In this document: positions 1 through 10,427 of the stretch, piece after piece
Layout: each line of letters begins with the position of its first letter
How positions within the stretch are numbered: the stretch's first letter is position 1
Assembly: GCA_015039365.1 (NCBI GenBank)
Contig: WION01000201.1
Location: forward strand, 1-64,000
From: Amanita rubescens
Lineage: Eukaryota > Basidiomycota > Agaricomycetes > Agaricales > Amanitaceae
Length of the DNA: 64,000 nucleotides
Reading direction: 5' to 3'
Notes under the pieces: model-generated
The model's database searches: none
Told to the model about the DNA's origin: nothing
The model's input: the letters and a program-made list of their open reading frames with translations, nothing else
Program-made: the position numbers and the translations under genes

Positions 1-236
1 ATCTGCGTACAGTTGTGAATGTTGAAACTAGTAAACTTGTCTCAAATATACCTGTATTCGATAATACATTGAAAAAAGACGACTTCCCGACATTTGGGAG
101 TCCTAATCCGTTGTCAGTAGCTATCGACTGTTAGGATCTTTTGAAACAAACCTACGATGCCAACTTTTAGATTGTTGCCAGGACGGCCTAGAATGACTTT
201 CTTTTCGGAGATGGCAGGAACTTTCTTCGGGGCCAT
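1..236 (-). CDS. OLA1: Obg-like ATPase (OLA1/YchF family), 5' part, runs off the window
   Basis: The ATG is at 236-234. Exon 1 (236-152) encodes a start MAPKK followed by LGRPGNNLKVGIV. A 49-base GT-AG intron (151-103) follows, then exon 2 (102-52), which completes the P-loop as GLPNVGKSSFFN. A second 49-base intron (51-3) leads into exon 3 at position 2. The reading frame holds across both junctions. The lysine-rich start, the LGRPGNNLK block and the LPNVGKS P-loop are the usual N-terminus of the translation-factor-like ATPase OLA1/YchF, a cytosolic P-loop protein linked to ribosomes and stress responses. Only about 45 of the ~390 residues usual for the family are in the window. Nothing looks broken, so this is probably a live host gene. 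It is divergent from the secreted-protein gene starting at 427, with 190 bases between the two ATGs. Confidence 0.9.
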
Positions 237-426
237 TTTCAATCTTTTGTGTGCACAGTGCGGAGATGAATGAAGAGCACAGATGAAAGTGATAACAGCA
301 GGATACTGTTGATTGTGCGCGGCAAGAGGTCGAAAAATTCGATTGATCATAGAGAGGGATAAACACGAACAAGCAACGCAGCACGCTGTACAGTGTACCC
401 TGTCCCACTACTCTAGTCTGGAGGCA

Positions 427-1096
427 ATGCTCACAACGCAGCTCCTTGCCTGGTTCGCCGTATCTACTCTAGTCTGTGCTCAGACAACAACAATAACGGA
501 TCCGTAGGCTTTTCTCTTTGGCGCCTTGTCTTGCCTTAACACATTTATCTATAGTAACTCTGGCCAAACGGTGGTTGAAGTCGTGACCACGGATTCTATC
601 CTGGGTGTTCCTACAACTAGCACAATGTATGCAGTGTTGCGGCTAAGGAACTTTGAGGATTATTGATATATATTTAGATCAATCTTGGTGCCTGCAACTA
701 CACCCACTACCACCACGTTGACAACTACGACACCTAATAATCCGCAAGGGCCCGTCGGCCAGCCAGCTCCAACTACTGCTACGGCAGGGGCTCCTACACC
801 CTTTACTTTTACAACCATCATCGGCGGACAAACTATTGTATCAACAGCCATTTTCACGCCCACCAATCCAGCGACGACGCCTGTCGTACCCACCATGTCC
901 GGAACTGTATGGGCTTTGAGCTCATACTTGAATCAGTATGGACCAACGACGGCAGCAGGGTCGGCAAGCACAACAGTGAAAGTCAACTTTGCACCATTTA
1001 TAAGTGCCCAGATATTCATGATATATATCTTTGTCAAGCAACTGCTGATACTTTGATTTCATTATACTTGTATGGATATTGCAGGACAGTTCCTAT
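427..1096 (+). CDS. small secreted Thr/Pro-rich protein, spliced
   Basis: The ATG at 427 starts a classical signal peptide (MLTTQLLAWFAVSTLVCA, then QTTT). Exon 1 is 427-503. A 51-base intron (504-554) joins in frame to exon 2 (555-626), and a second 51-base intron (627-677) to exon 3 from 678. The mature chain is rich in Thr, Pro, Ser and Ala and has no recognised catalytic domain. The 3' end is uncertain. Exon 3 is open to a stop at 1054-1056 with a hydrophobic tail. Alternatively an intron 1004-1084 (GT...GCAG) leads to a stop near 1096. Threonine-rich secreted proteins of this type are common in fungal cell walls and secretomes, but the specific function is unknown. It is one of only two host-like genes in the window. 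Confidence 0.7.
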
Positions 1097-1159
1097 AGCC
1101 TATTCACCTGGTCATCACATAAGAGGTACTACTTGCACCACTTATAATTGCTAAAGACT

Positions 1160-1931
1160 TTTTCAAAAACTTAACTAGATTTTAAATTAACCAGGATGAT
1201 TAAGATTAACATAACATGCAAGCATGATGAAGTGCATTGCAGTGTTAAAATAAGATAAGGTAGAGTGAAAGTATGTATGCTACATAGAGGGAGTGAAGGA
1301 CTCAGTTATAACATCTGTTATGCAGGTGGCATAGGGCAAGTAGAGTGTACTGGGTAATGGTAGTGAGGCAGTGTAGTCTGTTTTGATCATGTTGATCTCT
1401 GCATATGATGTTTCCATGCTAGAAGTGTCTGACAAAGTAGATTTAGTCCAATGGCTAAACCAAATGATAGTTGAACATACAGGATAACTTAGGCTCTGTT
1501 TGGCAACCAAATGCATGTCATGCACTTGGAGTTTTGTGCTATTATATAATATGATTTGTAATGCATTTCAAACTCAGCTTTGGTGCATTTGATGTGTGCT
1601 GGCAGGCTCAACATTGCTGCTTCTCAATGCCTTGTTCTTCAGATTGCTGTCATGGAATGATTATTGCTAGGGTTTAAGGATGTGCATGGGTAGCCTCATG
1701 GGTATGGGTCACAGTGGGTATGGGTTCAGGTCATGGGACCTGTGACCCATGTACCCATGGCCAACCCACCAGCTGTTACAAACATGGTACAGACTCCTAC
1801 ATTATGACTTGAGGGTATGGGCTGCTGCATTGCATGGCAAGTCTGAGGCCATTTTTGCATGATCAAGTACCAATGTTTTATAATTATTGATAAGAAATAT
1901 ACTAATTATCACACTTATTGCATACAGTATA
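1160..1931. other. gene-free stretch
   Basis: I see no supportable gene here. The segment around 1680-1780 has several close copies of TGGGTA/TACCCA words on both strands, giving a weak inverted-repeat character. No element boundaries are visible. Confidence 0.5.
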
Positions 1932-2035
1932 TACAGTAGACATCCCAATAATGCATATCCGTTTTAGGCAATTTCCCATTCAATAGACCCTTAAATTACC
2001 ATATAAGTCAATGCATTATTGGGATGTCTACTGTA
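1932..2035. repeat. perfect 25-bp inverted repeat (hairpin)
   Basis: Positions 1932-1956 are the exact reverse complement of 2011-2035, separated by 54 bases. It could be the joined ends of a small transposable element or a fold-back left by aberrant transposition. The right arm overlaps the C-terminal codons of the fossil ORF at 2008-2352. Confidence 0.85.
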
Positions 2036-2352
2036 GCTGCAATTGCCTTTCTTTTTCTACTTAAATGTAAGTTAGCTAAAGTATTCAAGTGTCCTTCATA
2101 AATCATCTTTGCACCAGTCTTAGCCCCATCATGGAACCAAGTTGAACCATTGCATTTGACCACATGAGATGTGAAGTGGTACTCACCGTAATAAATGATA
2201 CCATGAAGCATGTAATTACTTACTGAATTATTTACATTGATGTTAAGAATATGATTAATTTCCATTTTCTCATCAGATAATGTTAAGGCCAGAATAGGTA
2301 ACTGGAAGTTCATCATGTGTTTCTTTACATGTATATAAACCCTGACAACCAT
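2008..2352 (-). pseudogene. fossil ORF, possible transposon-borne protein fragment
   Basis: This is an open frame of 114 codons without an obvious promoter or intron context. The middle part has an aromatic and His-containing block (GIIYYGEYHFTSHVV, then WFHDG). It is loosely reminiscent of the His box of papain-fold or ubiquitin-hydrolase-like domains carried by some fungal transposons. That comparison is from memory and weak. The C-terminal codons lie in the hairpin arm 2011-2035, so the original end of the protein is probably replaced. I treat it as a decayed fragment and assign no function. Confidence 0.3.
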
Positions 2353-2359
2353 ATGTATC

Positions 2360-3485
2360 AGAATTTTATAGGAATCCTATGGGTAAGGGGAGAAGTGTAA
2401 TGACCTCCATCTCAAATGTGCAAGAATGAACATGCTAAACAAGACTAAATTTGAAAAGTCTTAAAATATGTGGAAAAATCAATGTGATTAGGCTCATACA
2501 TATATAAGAACTACAATGCTATGTGGAAGCCAGCATTAGTAGTGGCCACTTTGCCATTGTCACATTTCCACTTGACACCTAAATTGTGAGAAAACTAGTA
2601 CCTCTGGCAACACTGCCAGTATGTATGTATATAGCCAATACTTGTGAACATGAGCCTCAGGTGCACTTTGAGATACATATTATTATTCCAAGGTTAAATG
2701 TAATGAGGCTGAGTCTTATGTGACCCAAGCCCTGCAAGATTTTTTAACACAACTTCAACACCACTGCAGTGCCAGGCAAGCACCACCTGTCAAGGTGGAC
2801 CATGCTGTGAGAAGTAAAGGAAACATGTGATGGCTCTGATCCTAGTCACATAATCCTGGTTATTGTTTTTTTAAAAATAAGTTGTCCTTCAGTTGGATTT
2901 GCCACTTGGTGGCCCATAGTCTCCAAATTAGTTGTTTCTCCCATTTAACTGGGCATGTTTACTAAATTGTAGACAATTGATGAGAGGTGGAACCATGTCA
3001 GCCACCATTAAAGAGTCACTGATCTGTTTATGGTATGGACTCCCAAATTATGCATACCTGATTGGTTGGACAGGCCCACTTATTTTTCTACTTACTCATT
3101 TTACTACATATATGTATGGTTGACTCATTCAGTATGTCATTGTTTTCTTGATTATGGAGTTACATATGTGAGTTTACTTTGCCACATGCTTTTAGTGAGG
3201 ATGTTAGTAGGCTGGCTGTCATTATGCTGCTAACAACTACTCACCACCATGTGATCACCAGATAACCAACATAACCAACAACTCATCTCTGCTCCCAGCT
3301 CCAAGTCCTTCCCTAGTTGAAACTTGACTTCAATACATACATAGTAGACATAAATCCTCATAACCTCAACCTTCCCACATTTGTTCATGACCTCTGACAA
3401 CTCTCTGCAATGTCATAGGTGATTGATGGATTATGGAAATTGATCATGACACAACCACTGGATCTGAGTCATACTAAGTGGCAAT
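2360..3485. other. gene-free stretch
   Basis: Only short ORFs without recognisable domains occur here. The end of the stretch, about 3370-3440, resembles 47450-47500 (a CATGAC-TCTGACAAC...TCATAGGTGATT core), so it is probably repeat flank. No gene is supported. Confidence 0.45.
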
Positions 3486-3636
3486 TAGTCTTTCTAAGTT
3501 AGGTTGCATGACTGGTCACGACTGGTCACATGACCGACCATGACTGCAGTCGTGGCACGACTGCAGTTACGGTCGCACTTTGTTGAACAAAGTTGCGGTT
3601 GTGGTCATACAAAATTGGTCTATCTCCATGACTGGT
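3486..3636 (+). mobile_element. family D repeat, 5' fragment
   Basis: Starting after a TA, the end motif GTCTTTCTAAGTTAGGT is followed by palindromic GACTGGTCACGACTGGTCAC-like words and a segment with TTTGTTGAACAAAG. The same order is found at 60322 onward and, inverted, at 46962-47108. The copy stops near 3636 where unrelated sequence begins, so only about 150 bp of the ~650-bp element remain. Confidence 0.75.
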
Positions 3637-3699
3637 GAAACGATCAGAAGAAGGCCGATGTGGAAGTGCGTTCAGCCAAAGGGGCTATGGAGATCAGTC

Positions 3700-5540
3700 C
3701 AAAGGGTGTCTCAGGTGCAGAGAGAGTGCCAAAGATGAAGGTGAATGAGTGGAAGGTGTCCAAAGCACTGAGGAACGAAGGGAACGGAAGGAATCAAACT
3801 CGGAACACAGATGGGGTGATAATTCGCTAAATACAACTACGTACACAATGGTATATATACTACAGAGGCACGAGGTGACCATGTGACAAATCCTGCACTG
3901 AGTCTGAGGCCTGTGTGTGCATCCGAACACAAATGATCATCCTCTGGGGTCGAGTATAGGCTCAGAGTGCTTTGGGGAGCTTCGGAAGGTTTCGGAGATC
4001 AGTTCCAATGTAGCCGGAATCAGCTTGTTACACCTCCTGGGTACTTTTAATACTGACCTCCTGGTCAGGATGGGGAGATCGGATGGTGATAGGAAGTAGA
4101 AGGGAAGTGGTGGGTGGGTTCTTCTCATCTCGCTTTCTTCAATTGTGCAGGTGGTCAGGGCGGCAGTCGGAATTTTGGCGGAATCAGGTCTCGGAATGGC
4201 AGCTGTCGGGATGCCAGATGGCTCGGAAATGATAAAGACTTTGGCGATGAGGTCGCTGAGGGTTTCCGGGGTGTCAGAAATTGGCATAGCAGTGGTGGGG
4301 TCATCAGGAGCCTCAGAGGTCTCGGTGGTATCATGTGTTGTAGTGGTAGGAGCGTCAGAGGGTCTGGAGGGTTCAGAGGGGGCGGTATTAGGGAGCATGG
4401 ATTGATTAGGGACTGTATTCAGCAGGGTGCTAATGTGTATGTGCGTCGGAGTCATGTACATTTTGCAGTGCTTCAGTATTGAGTCTTGACAGGCTCAGCG
4501 GTATGTGTTCCGGAGTGGTCTAGAGCTTCCAGGAAGTAGTTGGAGGATGCAATGGCTTCGGAACGGTCAGCTGTGTGTACCTCAGCAGCCATACATCAAT
4601 GCGCTCTTTGAACCATTGTCCGAAGTGGCGGTATTGGAAGGCATTCGGTTTGTTGCCATCCAAAAATTGAATCCGTCCGTCGACTATTTTGATCTTTCCT
4701 TGCCTAGCATATTCATCCCTGATATGGAACCAGGCCGTCCGATGATTGATATCTCCGCAGAAAATGCATCCACTAAGGAGATGGGTGGAAGCTGTGCTCG
4801 GAGCGAAGGCAGTGCTTGGAGGGGGAGTAGGGATAGGCGTCGGAGGTGTCGGAGCTTGTGGGGTGATCATGGCGAGCAAGGCTATAGCAGACCTTGAGCT
4901 GATAATGAATTGTGCGGCACTATTCATGTCCTTTAGATCATAGCTGTCATCGGGGTGGACATCCGGGTACTTGATTGTGAGCTGAGTAGTGATATCGGGT
5001 CGGAGCTCGGGAGGGAATGCGGACATCTACATGATGCTTGCCTCACGGCGTGTCATGCGGCGCTTTCCGATGAGGTATTGAGCTGTTCCAGAAAATTCCC
5101 TGTGATACTCAGCAAGGGCTGTCTCCAATGCAACATTTTGTGCTGAGAAGCGGTCGGAAATGGCGTGTAGTGCTGCAATAGTGTGGTGGCGATTGGGCTG
5201 TGCCTCGGGGTAGATCTCGGAAATTCCTTTCTTAAACGTGTCCCAGGTTTTCGGATCTGATAGGGTGTCCCGAGTGGCGCTCCAGATTTCGGAAGATTTC
5301 TCATCTGTATAGTAGACAGCCCATTTGATCAGTTCAGCATCTCTGGAGCATTGTCTATCCTCGCAGATCATCTTGATATGTATCTTCGAGGTATCTCTCA
5401 AGACCAGTGGCAGTGCCTTGGAAGCAGGGTGCCTCCTTGTTCATTCGGATGGGCATGCGGCGGTTTGGTTCGGTCATGATGTTACTGGCAGGCCGAAGCG
5501 AAGCGAGCTGTTCTGATGGAAAGCGAGGTGGATTAAGCAA
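3700..5540 (-). pseudogene. retrotransposon Gag relic
   Basis: Reading leftward, three pieces follow one another: 5540-5355, 5401-5027 and 5026-4520, with a Pro-rich tail at 4461-3937. The 5401 and 5026 pieces are in one frame, separated by a single stop codon; a frameshift lies near 5400. The central piece is an alpha-helical Gag-like region. The 5026 piece carries a zinc-knuckle-like motif (CIFCGDINH) in which the last Cys is replaced by Phe, then a DEYARQGKI block typical of basidiomycete Gag proteins. No protease, RT or integrase follows, so this is the gag end of a truncated element. The LTR at 5551-6155 lies at its 5' side, as expected for a minus-strand element. Confidence 0.6.
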
Positions 5541-5550
5541 GGGGCTTCAG

Positions 5551-6155
5551 TGTAACAGGGCTACTATGTAGCTCTCATACATATTCATCAAGGCCTTCAT
5601 CAAGATGGGAGATCCCTTTGGGATCTCCGAATACAAGGATGGGAGTTATCCATTAACTCCCTTGTAGATAGATTTCCCCTATTCTCGTAGATAGTTATGT
5701 TACGGTACATATATGGTAGGTTGTCACACATTGTGACATCATCTTACACTTACTTTACTCCACACATGTCACCACACGGTATCACAAATATACGTTGATT
5801 CAGTGCAAGACGCAAGGAGTGATTAAGTTGGAACCTTATTAGGTTCCTTTCAGTAAGAATGTTACACTTTTTTGCACTTTCACAAGTGTACTGTGCCATT
5901 CTTCTCAAACAGCTTATATCTCTCTCCAAAAACTATCTACACACCAACCAGCACCAAGAAAGCGTTCTACAAGCATCCCAATAACCCCTGGAGGTTCTCT
6001 AGAACCTCCATTTCGCGTTCCGGATCCCAGAAACCCGAACGACGCTTGTGACATTGTCCAAGCTATTTCAAATTTACGAATAAGATATACTCGTTCTACA
6101 ACAACCTAAAGCGAACCAGAAACAACCTAAATGATTTCCGGAGGCTCCCACAACA
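5551..6155 (-). repeat. LTR of the gag relic (605 bp)
   Basis: Read on the minus strand it starts TGTTGTGGG and ends CCTGTTACA, giving TG...CA termini. It abuts the gag relic on its downstream side. A related copy lies inverted at about 41640-42530 and shares blocks such as GGTTCTAGAGAACC, GTGCAAAAAAGTG and TTGCACTGAATCAA. Only one LTR of this element is present here. The other end is lost near 3640. Confidence 0.65.
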
Positions 6156-6158
6156 TGG

Positions 6159-6563
6159 TGTTACAAACGTACGTCATGGCCTATCTTTTTCTTATCACCT
6201 ATGTCATATCTCCTATGTCATTGATTGCATATGCGTTCCTTCTGGAACATTCACCGTTTATCATATGCTATTCCATTTTATCACATGCATAACAATTATC
6301 ACATGTAAACCGTTTCATTATCACATGCATTCTTACTTACTATATTCGCGTATATACCTTGTACTATATAAACTACGCAAATATACGACTAGACCTCAGT
6401 CTAGTTTTAACAGTCAAAATCTGTCTCGTTATCGTCTAAGCTCCCTTGAGGACTTATCTGATAACACTCTTATCTATTTGAACGTTCTTAAGTGCCGGAA
6501 CTCCCTTGAGGAACCTATGGTACCTGATAGGCTTGATTTATCAGCGAACGAACAAACGTAACA
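6159..6563 (+). repeat. 5' LTR of gypsy element A (405 bp)
   Basis: It starts TGTTACAAACG and ends CGTAACA. A close copy is LTR C at 17694-18886, after removal of the MITE inserted there. A TATATAAA box is at 6365-6372, and a transcription start about 30 bases later is expected near 6395. The sequence just after that, AGTCTAGTTTTA (6398-6409), is complementary to the primer-binding site behind the LTR. Confidence 0.85.
6365..6372 (+). promoter_or_regulatory. TATA box of LTR A
   Basis: TATATAAA, about 30 bases upstream of the segment that pairs with the primer-binding site. The equivalent box is kept in LTR C. Confidence 0.6.
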
Positions 6564-6564
6564 A

Positions 6565-6576
6565 TAAAACTAGACT
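6565..6576 (+). other. primer-binding site of element A, self-priming type
   Basis: TAAAACTAGACT starts one base after the LTR and is the exact reverse complement of LTR positions 6398-6409 (12 of 12). It does not begin with the TGG expected for a tRNA 3' end. Tf1/sushi-group gypsy elements prime from the 5' end of their own mRNA, and this layout matches that. Confidence 0.7.
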
Positions 6577-6589
6577 CCTCTCCAAGCAC

Positions 6590-8113
6590 AACAGCTTTAA
6601 CGCTCTCACCTCCCATCATTCACCATTGCTCCACGACAATCTAAAAGTGCCCCTCCGAATAACGCCAAAAGAAACCCTGTTGATAATCGCTATTATCTTG
6701 ACGAACATTCCGTTCATTGGGATAAATGAGAAAATGGTTGGTGTTACACTGCTTCAGGAAAACCCGTACCAGGACATCAGTTTTGGATCAAGCAAAAACT
6801 CGGAAGACCACTGAATCAATCCTTTGCATTTGAAGGAGGATTATACCTAAATGAACGAAAGCTTGATTTCGACCAAAAGGATAGACAGACGAATACTTCG
6901 AAGGAGACCCCTTTGTAGGAGGAAAAGAGGAGTTATCACGAACTGCATTACAACGTTGGAAGAAAGTAAACAAACCAGAAACCGTAATTACTAGTCGAGA
7001 AACTCCCGTTGTATCACCACAAGTTCATTACAGAGAAAGTGCCGAACCGTCAGGAGAGTCCGATAAAGAAGACGATAAAAATCCTTTTTCTGAAGAAGAA
7101 GAAGAAGAATCTCAGGGTAAAATCGAATACATACCTGGAACCGAAGATGTTGTTATACCCACAGTCGAACAACAAGTTGAGGACGAAACCTCAGCTCAAC
7201 TCATCGCTTCCTTATCCCTTATAACCGAACCAAAACTCGAAGCCGCACGACCCGCACCATTACCCCCTGTCACTTTTCCATACTTGTTTACTCCACCAAT
7301 CAATCCATTTCCCTCTAGGAAAGGAAAAGAACGAGATATGAGTGGATCAGGACCCTGGACCGAACCAAGGTCAGATCTACCGAAGATCAAACTGCCTAAA
7401 CCGTTTGAAGGAGACTGAAAATATCTCAATCCGTTCTTAGCGAAAGCATTCATGAAAATGAATAAAATGACAAATGCCCAAGACAAGATACAATTCATTA
7501 TGTATCATATCGACGGCAATGCTCAACAATGGCGTGATAACAAAATAACTGAATAGGATGCTGAAACGACAAAATACGCCGACTACAATACTTTTGTTAA
7601 AGAACTAAAAGAAGATTGGGGACAAGTAGACGAACCAGGACTAGCTATGCACAGATTACTCACATGGAGAAAACTCCCAAAACAATCAATCAATCAATAT
7701 ATCGCACGCGTCGACCGAGATCTTAATCTAGCAAAAGTCACCGATGATATGACGAAATGTCATCTCCTAGTTTTAGGATTACCAAACACCTTACGAGAAA
7801 AACTACGACTAGGAGGTGCCCCGACGACCTATAAATCATTATGAACTCGTATCCTTGACATAGAAGTGACAAACACATTATTCTCCACTTTTGGCCAAGC
7901 TAAAGACCTTGACGACAAAATGGTAGTTGACAAAGCAATATTGGAATTAAACGAACATGCATGACGAATGCAGATTGCGGAAACCTCCATGGATTGGGTG
8001 AAAACTGCCACATGCTATGGATGCGGAAACACAGGACACTTAATCTCGGACTGCCCCAATCCCAAAAAGAAACGACAAAAACTTGGGAAATCACGAGGAA
8101 GGGCAGCACCGAA
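6590..8113 (+). pseudogene. Gag of gypsy element A, decayed
   Basis: The N-terminal half is scattered over frames with many stops. From about 7380 a single frame is readable with several stops. It includes the gag core (KPFEGD...FLAKAFMKMN, QFIMYHIDGNAQQW, WRKLPKQSINQYIARVDRD) and a zinc knuckle CYGCGNTGHLISDC (CX2CX4HX4C) near 8020-8060. Gag coats the RNA in virus-like particles. The frame is broken at 8114 by the hAT-like MITE and resumes at 15494. The C-terminal half is almost identical to the gag remnant of element C at 18903-19190. Confidence 0.75.
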
Positions 8114-8616
8114 TAGTGTTTAAAAGTCCGGTTTGGTCCGGTTTTTCATGCTATTTTTGGCACAACCAGACCCCGGCCGGTTTTTCGGACTTTCCCATTT
8201 GGGTGCAACCGGACCAAAACCGGTGAAAACCGGTCTTGCAGCATTGCCAGCAGGCTGCGCAACCGGTCACAACCGGTTTTCACTCAAAACTGCTTATGTA
8301 ATAGTGAAAAATCGAATTTTAATAATATATAAGTAGATGACATCCTAAAATCCCAAAGTAGGCTATGTTGTGGGCATTGAATATGTCATTTTTCAAGATC
8401 TGACAGTTACTAAAGGAATACAAGGGGCTGCATGGGTGGATGCGTAAATGAGCACTTGGATGACACTGCCAAAATTAGCTAAAGTGATGTCATTTGCTAA
8501 AATTAGACTAAAGCAAATCAAGCAATGTCATTGATATGTTATATAAGTGCACTAAGCTTATTCTAAGGGGTTTGAGGCTATGTTGTAGGCAATAGATATG
8601 TTAATGTTTGAGATCT

Positions 8617-8931
8617 TATCACACCCCTTGTTTCACTCCTTGACACACGGCATGTTTCGCGCATGCCTGACTCATGTAGATAACCCTGTACCCCGATGAA
8701 GTCATACCCTTACCCATACCCTGTACCCTATGTAGTATATAAGTAGAACGATTGTAGTAGGTAAACCAAGCAACAAGCTCGTCTTTCCTTGGATAGCTTA
8801 GTTGTGATTCCTATCCAACTTGCCTTGAACCTAGACGGTTCTTGTATCATTCTCGTCGCTTGACACTGTCAGCGGCATTCTTCAGAGAGTATTGAGTCTT
8901 GTGTTGTGACGCCTATCTAAGGCTCGTGACA
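8617..8931 (+). repeat. 5' LTR of gypsy B (315 bp)
   Basis: It starts TATCACACC and ends CTCGTGACA; the usual TG at the start is TA here in both LTRs. A TATATAA box lies at 8736-8742. The presumed mRNA start about 25-30 bases later coincides with the segment that pairs with the primer-binding site. Confidence 0.92.
8736..8742 (+). promoter_or_regulatory. TATA box of LTR B
   Basis: TATATAA, about 26-30 bases upstream of AAGCAACAAGCT (8768-8779), the likely 5' end of the transcript. It is conserved in the 3' LTR. Confidence 0.6.
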
Positions 8932-8933
8932 TA

Positions 8934-8945
8934 AGCTTGTTGCTT
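8934..8945 (+). other. primer-binding site of gypsy B, self-priming type
   Basis: AGCTTGTTGCTT, three bases after the LTR, is the exact reverse complement of 8768-8779 inside the LTR. The complement falls where the mRNA 5' end is expected from the TATA box. This is the arrangement used by Tf1 for self-primed reverse transcription. Confidence 0.75.
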
Positions 8946-9089
8946 TTCTTCACACCACTCACCACAAATTTCCTACGAATCTTCCTTGCTATCGCCCTGA
9001 TAGCACACCTCACATACCTTTACCTTGTAGCAGTTTATATTGCACAAGTACATCAACAACTCTACACAACCCCAAACACCCGTTAAACT

Positions 9090-10427
9090 ATGGCCCTACC
9101 AGCTGCGCTCACCGCTATCGCGCTGGCAGGATTCACCTACATCATGCGACGAAACAGAATACAGGTTGTCCAACCAGCCTTCGACGAAACCGGAAACATC
9201 ATTGGAGCAACCTCAGCAACGGCCGTACCCACCATGGAAACTATTGCAACGGAAACCGAAGATGCAACTATTGCTGCAGCAGCAATGGGAGCAAACATTG
9301 CAAACGTTATAGAACAATTACGGGTACAAAATGAAAATTTCCAACGACAACTGGCACAACAACAACAAGAGTTTGAAAGACAACTCGGACGAGAATGACG
9401 CGCTGCTGAAAGAGCCGACAGAGAAGCCGACAGGCTTAGAACACGACCACCGGAGTTGAAAATCGAACCTCCGGAACATTATGAAGGCGAACCGGCAGAA
9501 ATTGACTCATGGCTCCAAAGGATGAACTATTACTTCGTCCAAGTAAGATTACCAGACGACATCGGACGAATAACATATGCAATCCAACGGATTAGGAAAG
9601 GAAAAGGAAACCGAGCGTCGAACTGGGCAAATGGAAAAATAGGAGAAATCGCACAGAACGACGAAGAAAGGATTAGATTTGGGACAACCTATCCAGGACG
9701 AACCTGCACACACTATCAATCATGCACGGTAGTACCAGCAGAAGAAGCGACGGCAGATCATCCGGCCTGGGAGGAATACACCTTCATCCACAAACCACCT
9801 TTCGTAAATTGGAACGGATTTGTGGAAGAAGCCAGACAATACTTCCTAACAACGGAGAGACGCGACGAGGCAATTAAAAAGCTAAGAGAGTTAAAACAAG
9901 GAGACAAAACCATCGAAGAATACATCATCGAATTCAAAGGATGGGCACAACTCTCAGGCTTCGATGAAATTGCTCTAATAGATCAATTCAAAAAAGGTGT
10001 CAAGACCGGTGTAGGAAGAAGGGTAATAGAATTAGGAAACCCAGGAGACGGCAGCGCACCAGGACAACTCCAAGCATGGTACACCAGGGCAACTGAAATA
10101 GAAAAACAATTCAGAGAGGCCGAGAAGTACTATGGAAAAAGAGAATTCAAGGTAACAAGGACAAACGCGCAAGCCAGACCAAGCCAACCAAAAAAGGAAA
10201 CGATCACAGTTAAAGTCAAAGATGAAAACGCAATGGACGTCGACCAGACACCAACAACCCGACCTCTGCCGAAATGCTATAATTGCAGAAAAATGGGACA
10301 CATTGCGAAATACTGTAAAGGAAAGACCGTGATCAGAAGGCAAGCCGTAGGAGAATACTTCGGAACAATGACCGAAGGAGAAAAAGAAGAAATGAAAGAG
10401 AAGTTGGGTTTTGTCAAAGATCAATGA
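9090..10427 (+). pseudogene. Gag of gypsy B, one nonsense codon
   Basis: The start is the ATG at 9090 (MALPAALTAIALAGF). The frame stays open to 10427 (445 codons) apart from one TGA at 9396-9398, where a CGA (Arg) codon would fit the Arg/Glu-rich coiled-coil context (QQQQEFERQLGRE before, RAAERADRE after). The central capsid-like domain lies at about 9460-10100. A perfect zinc knuckle CYNCRKMGHIAKYC (CX2CX4HX4C) at about 10279-10320 binds the RNA genome. The terminal TGA overlaps the pol ATG (ATGA, 10424-10427), so pol may be translated by reinitiation or a frameshift. The single lesion implies a recent loss, or translation by readthrough. Confidence 0.88.

Noticed and set aside
114..408. 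Minus-strand ORFs of 78 and 95 codons taken as whole genes
   Set aside because: They read through introns; the first contains exon 1 of the OLA1-like gene and is only meaningful after splicing.
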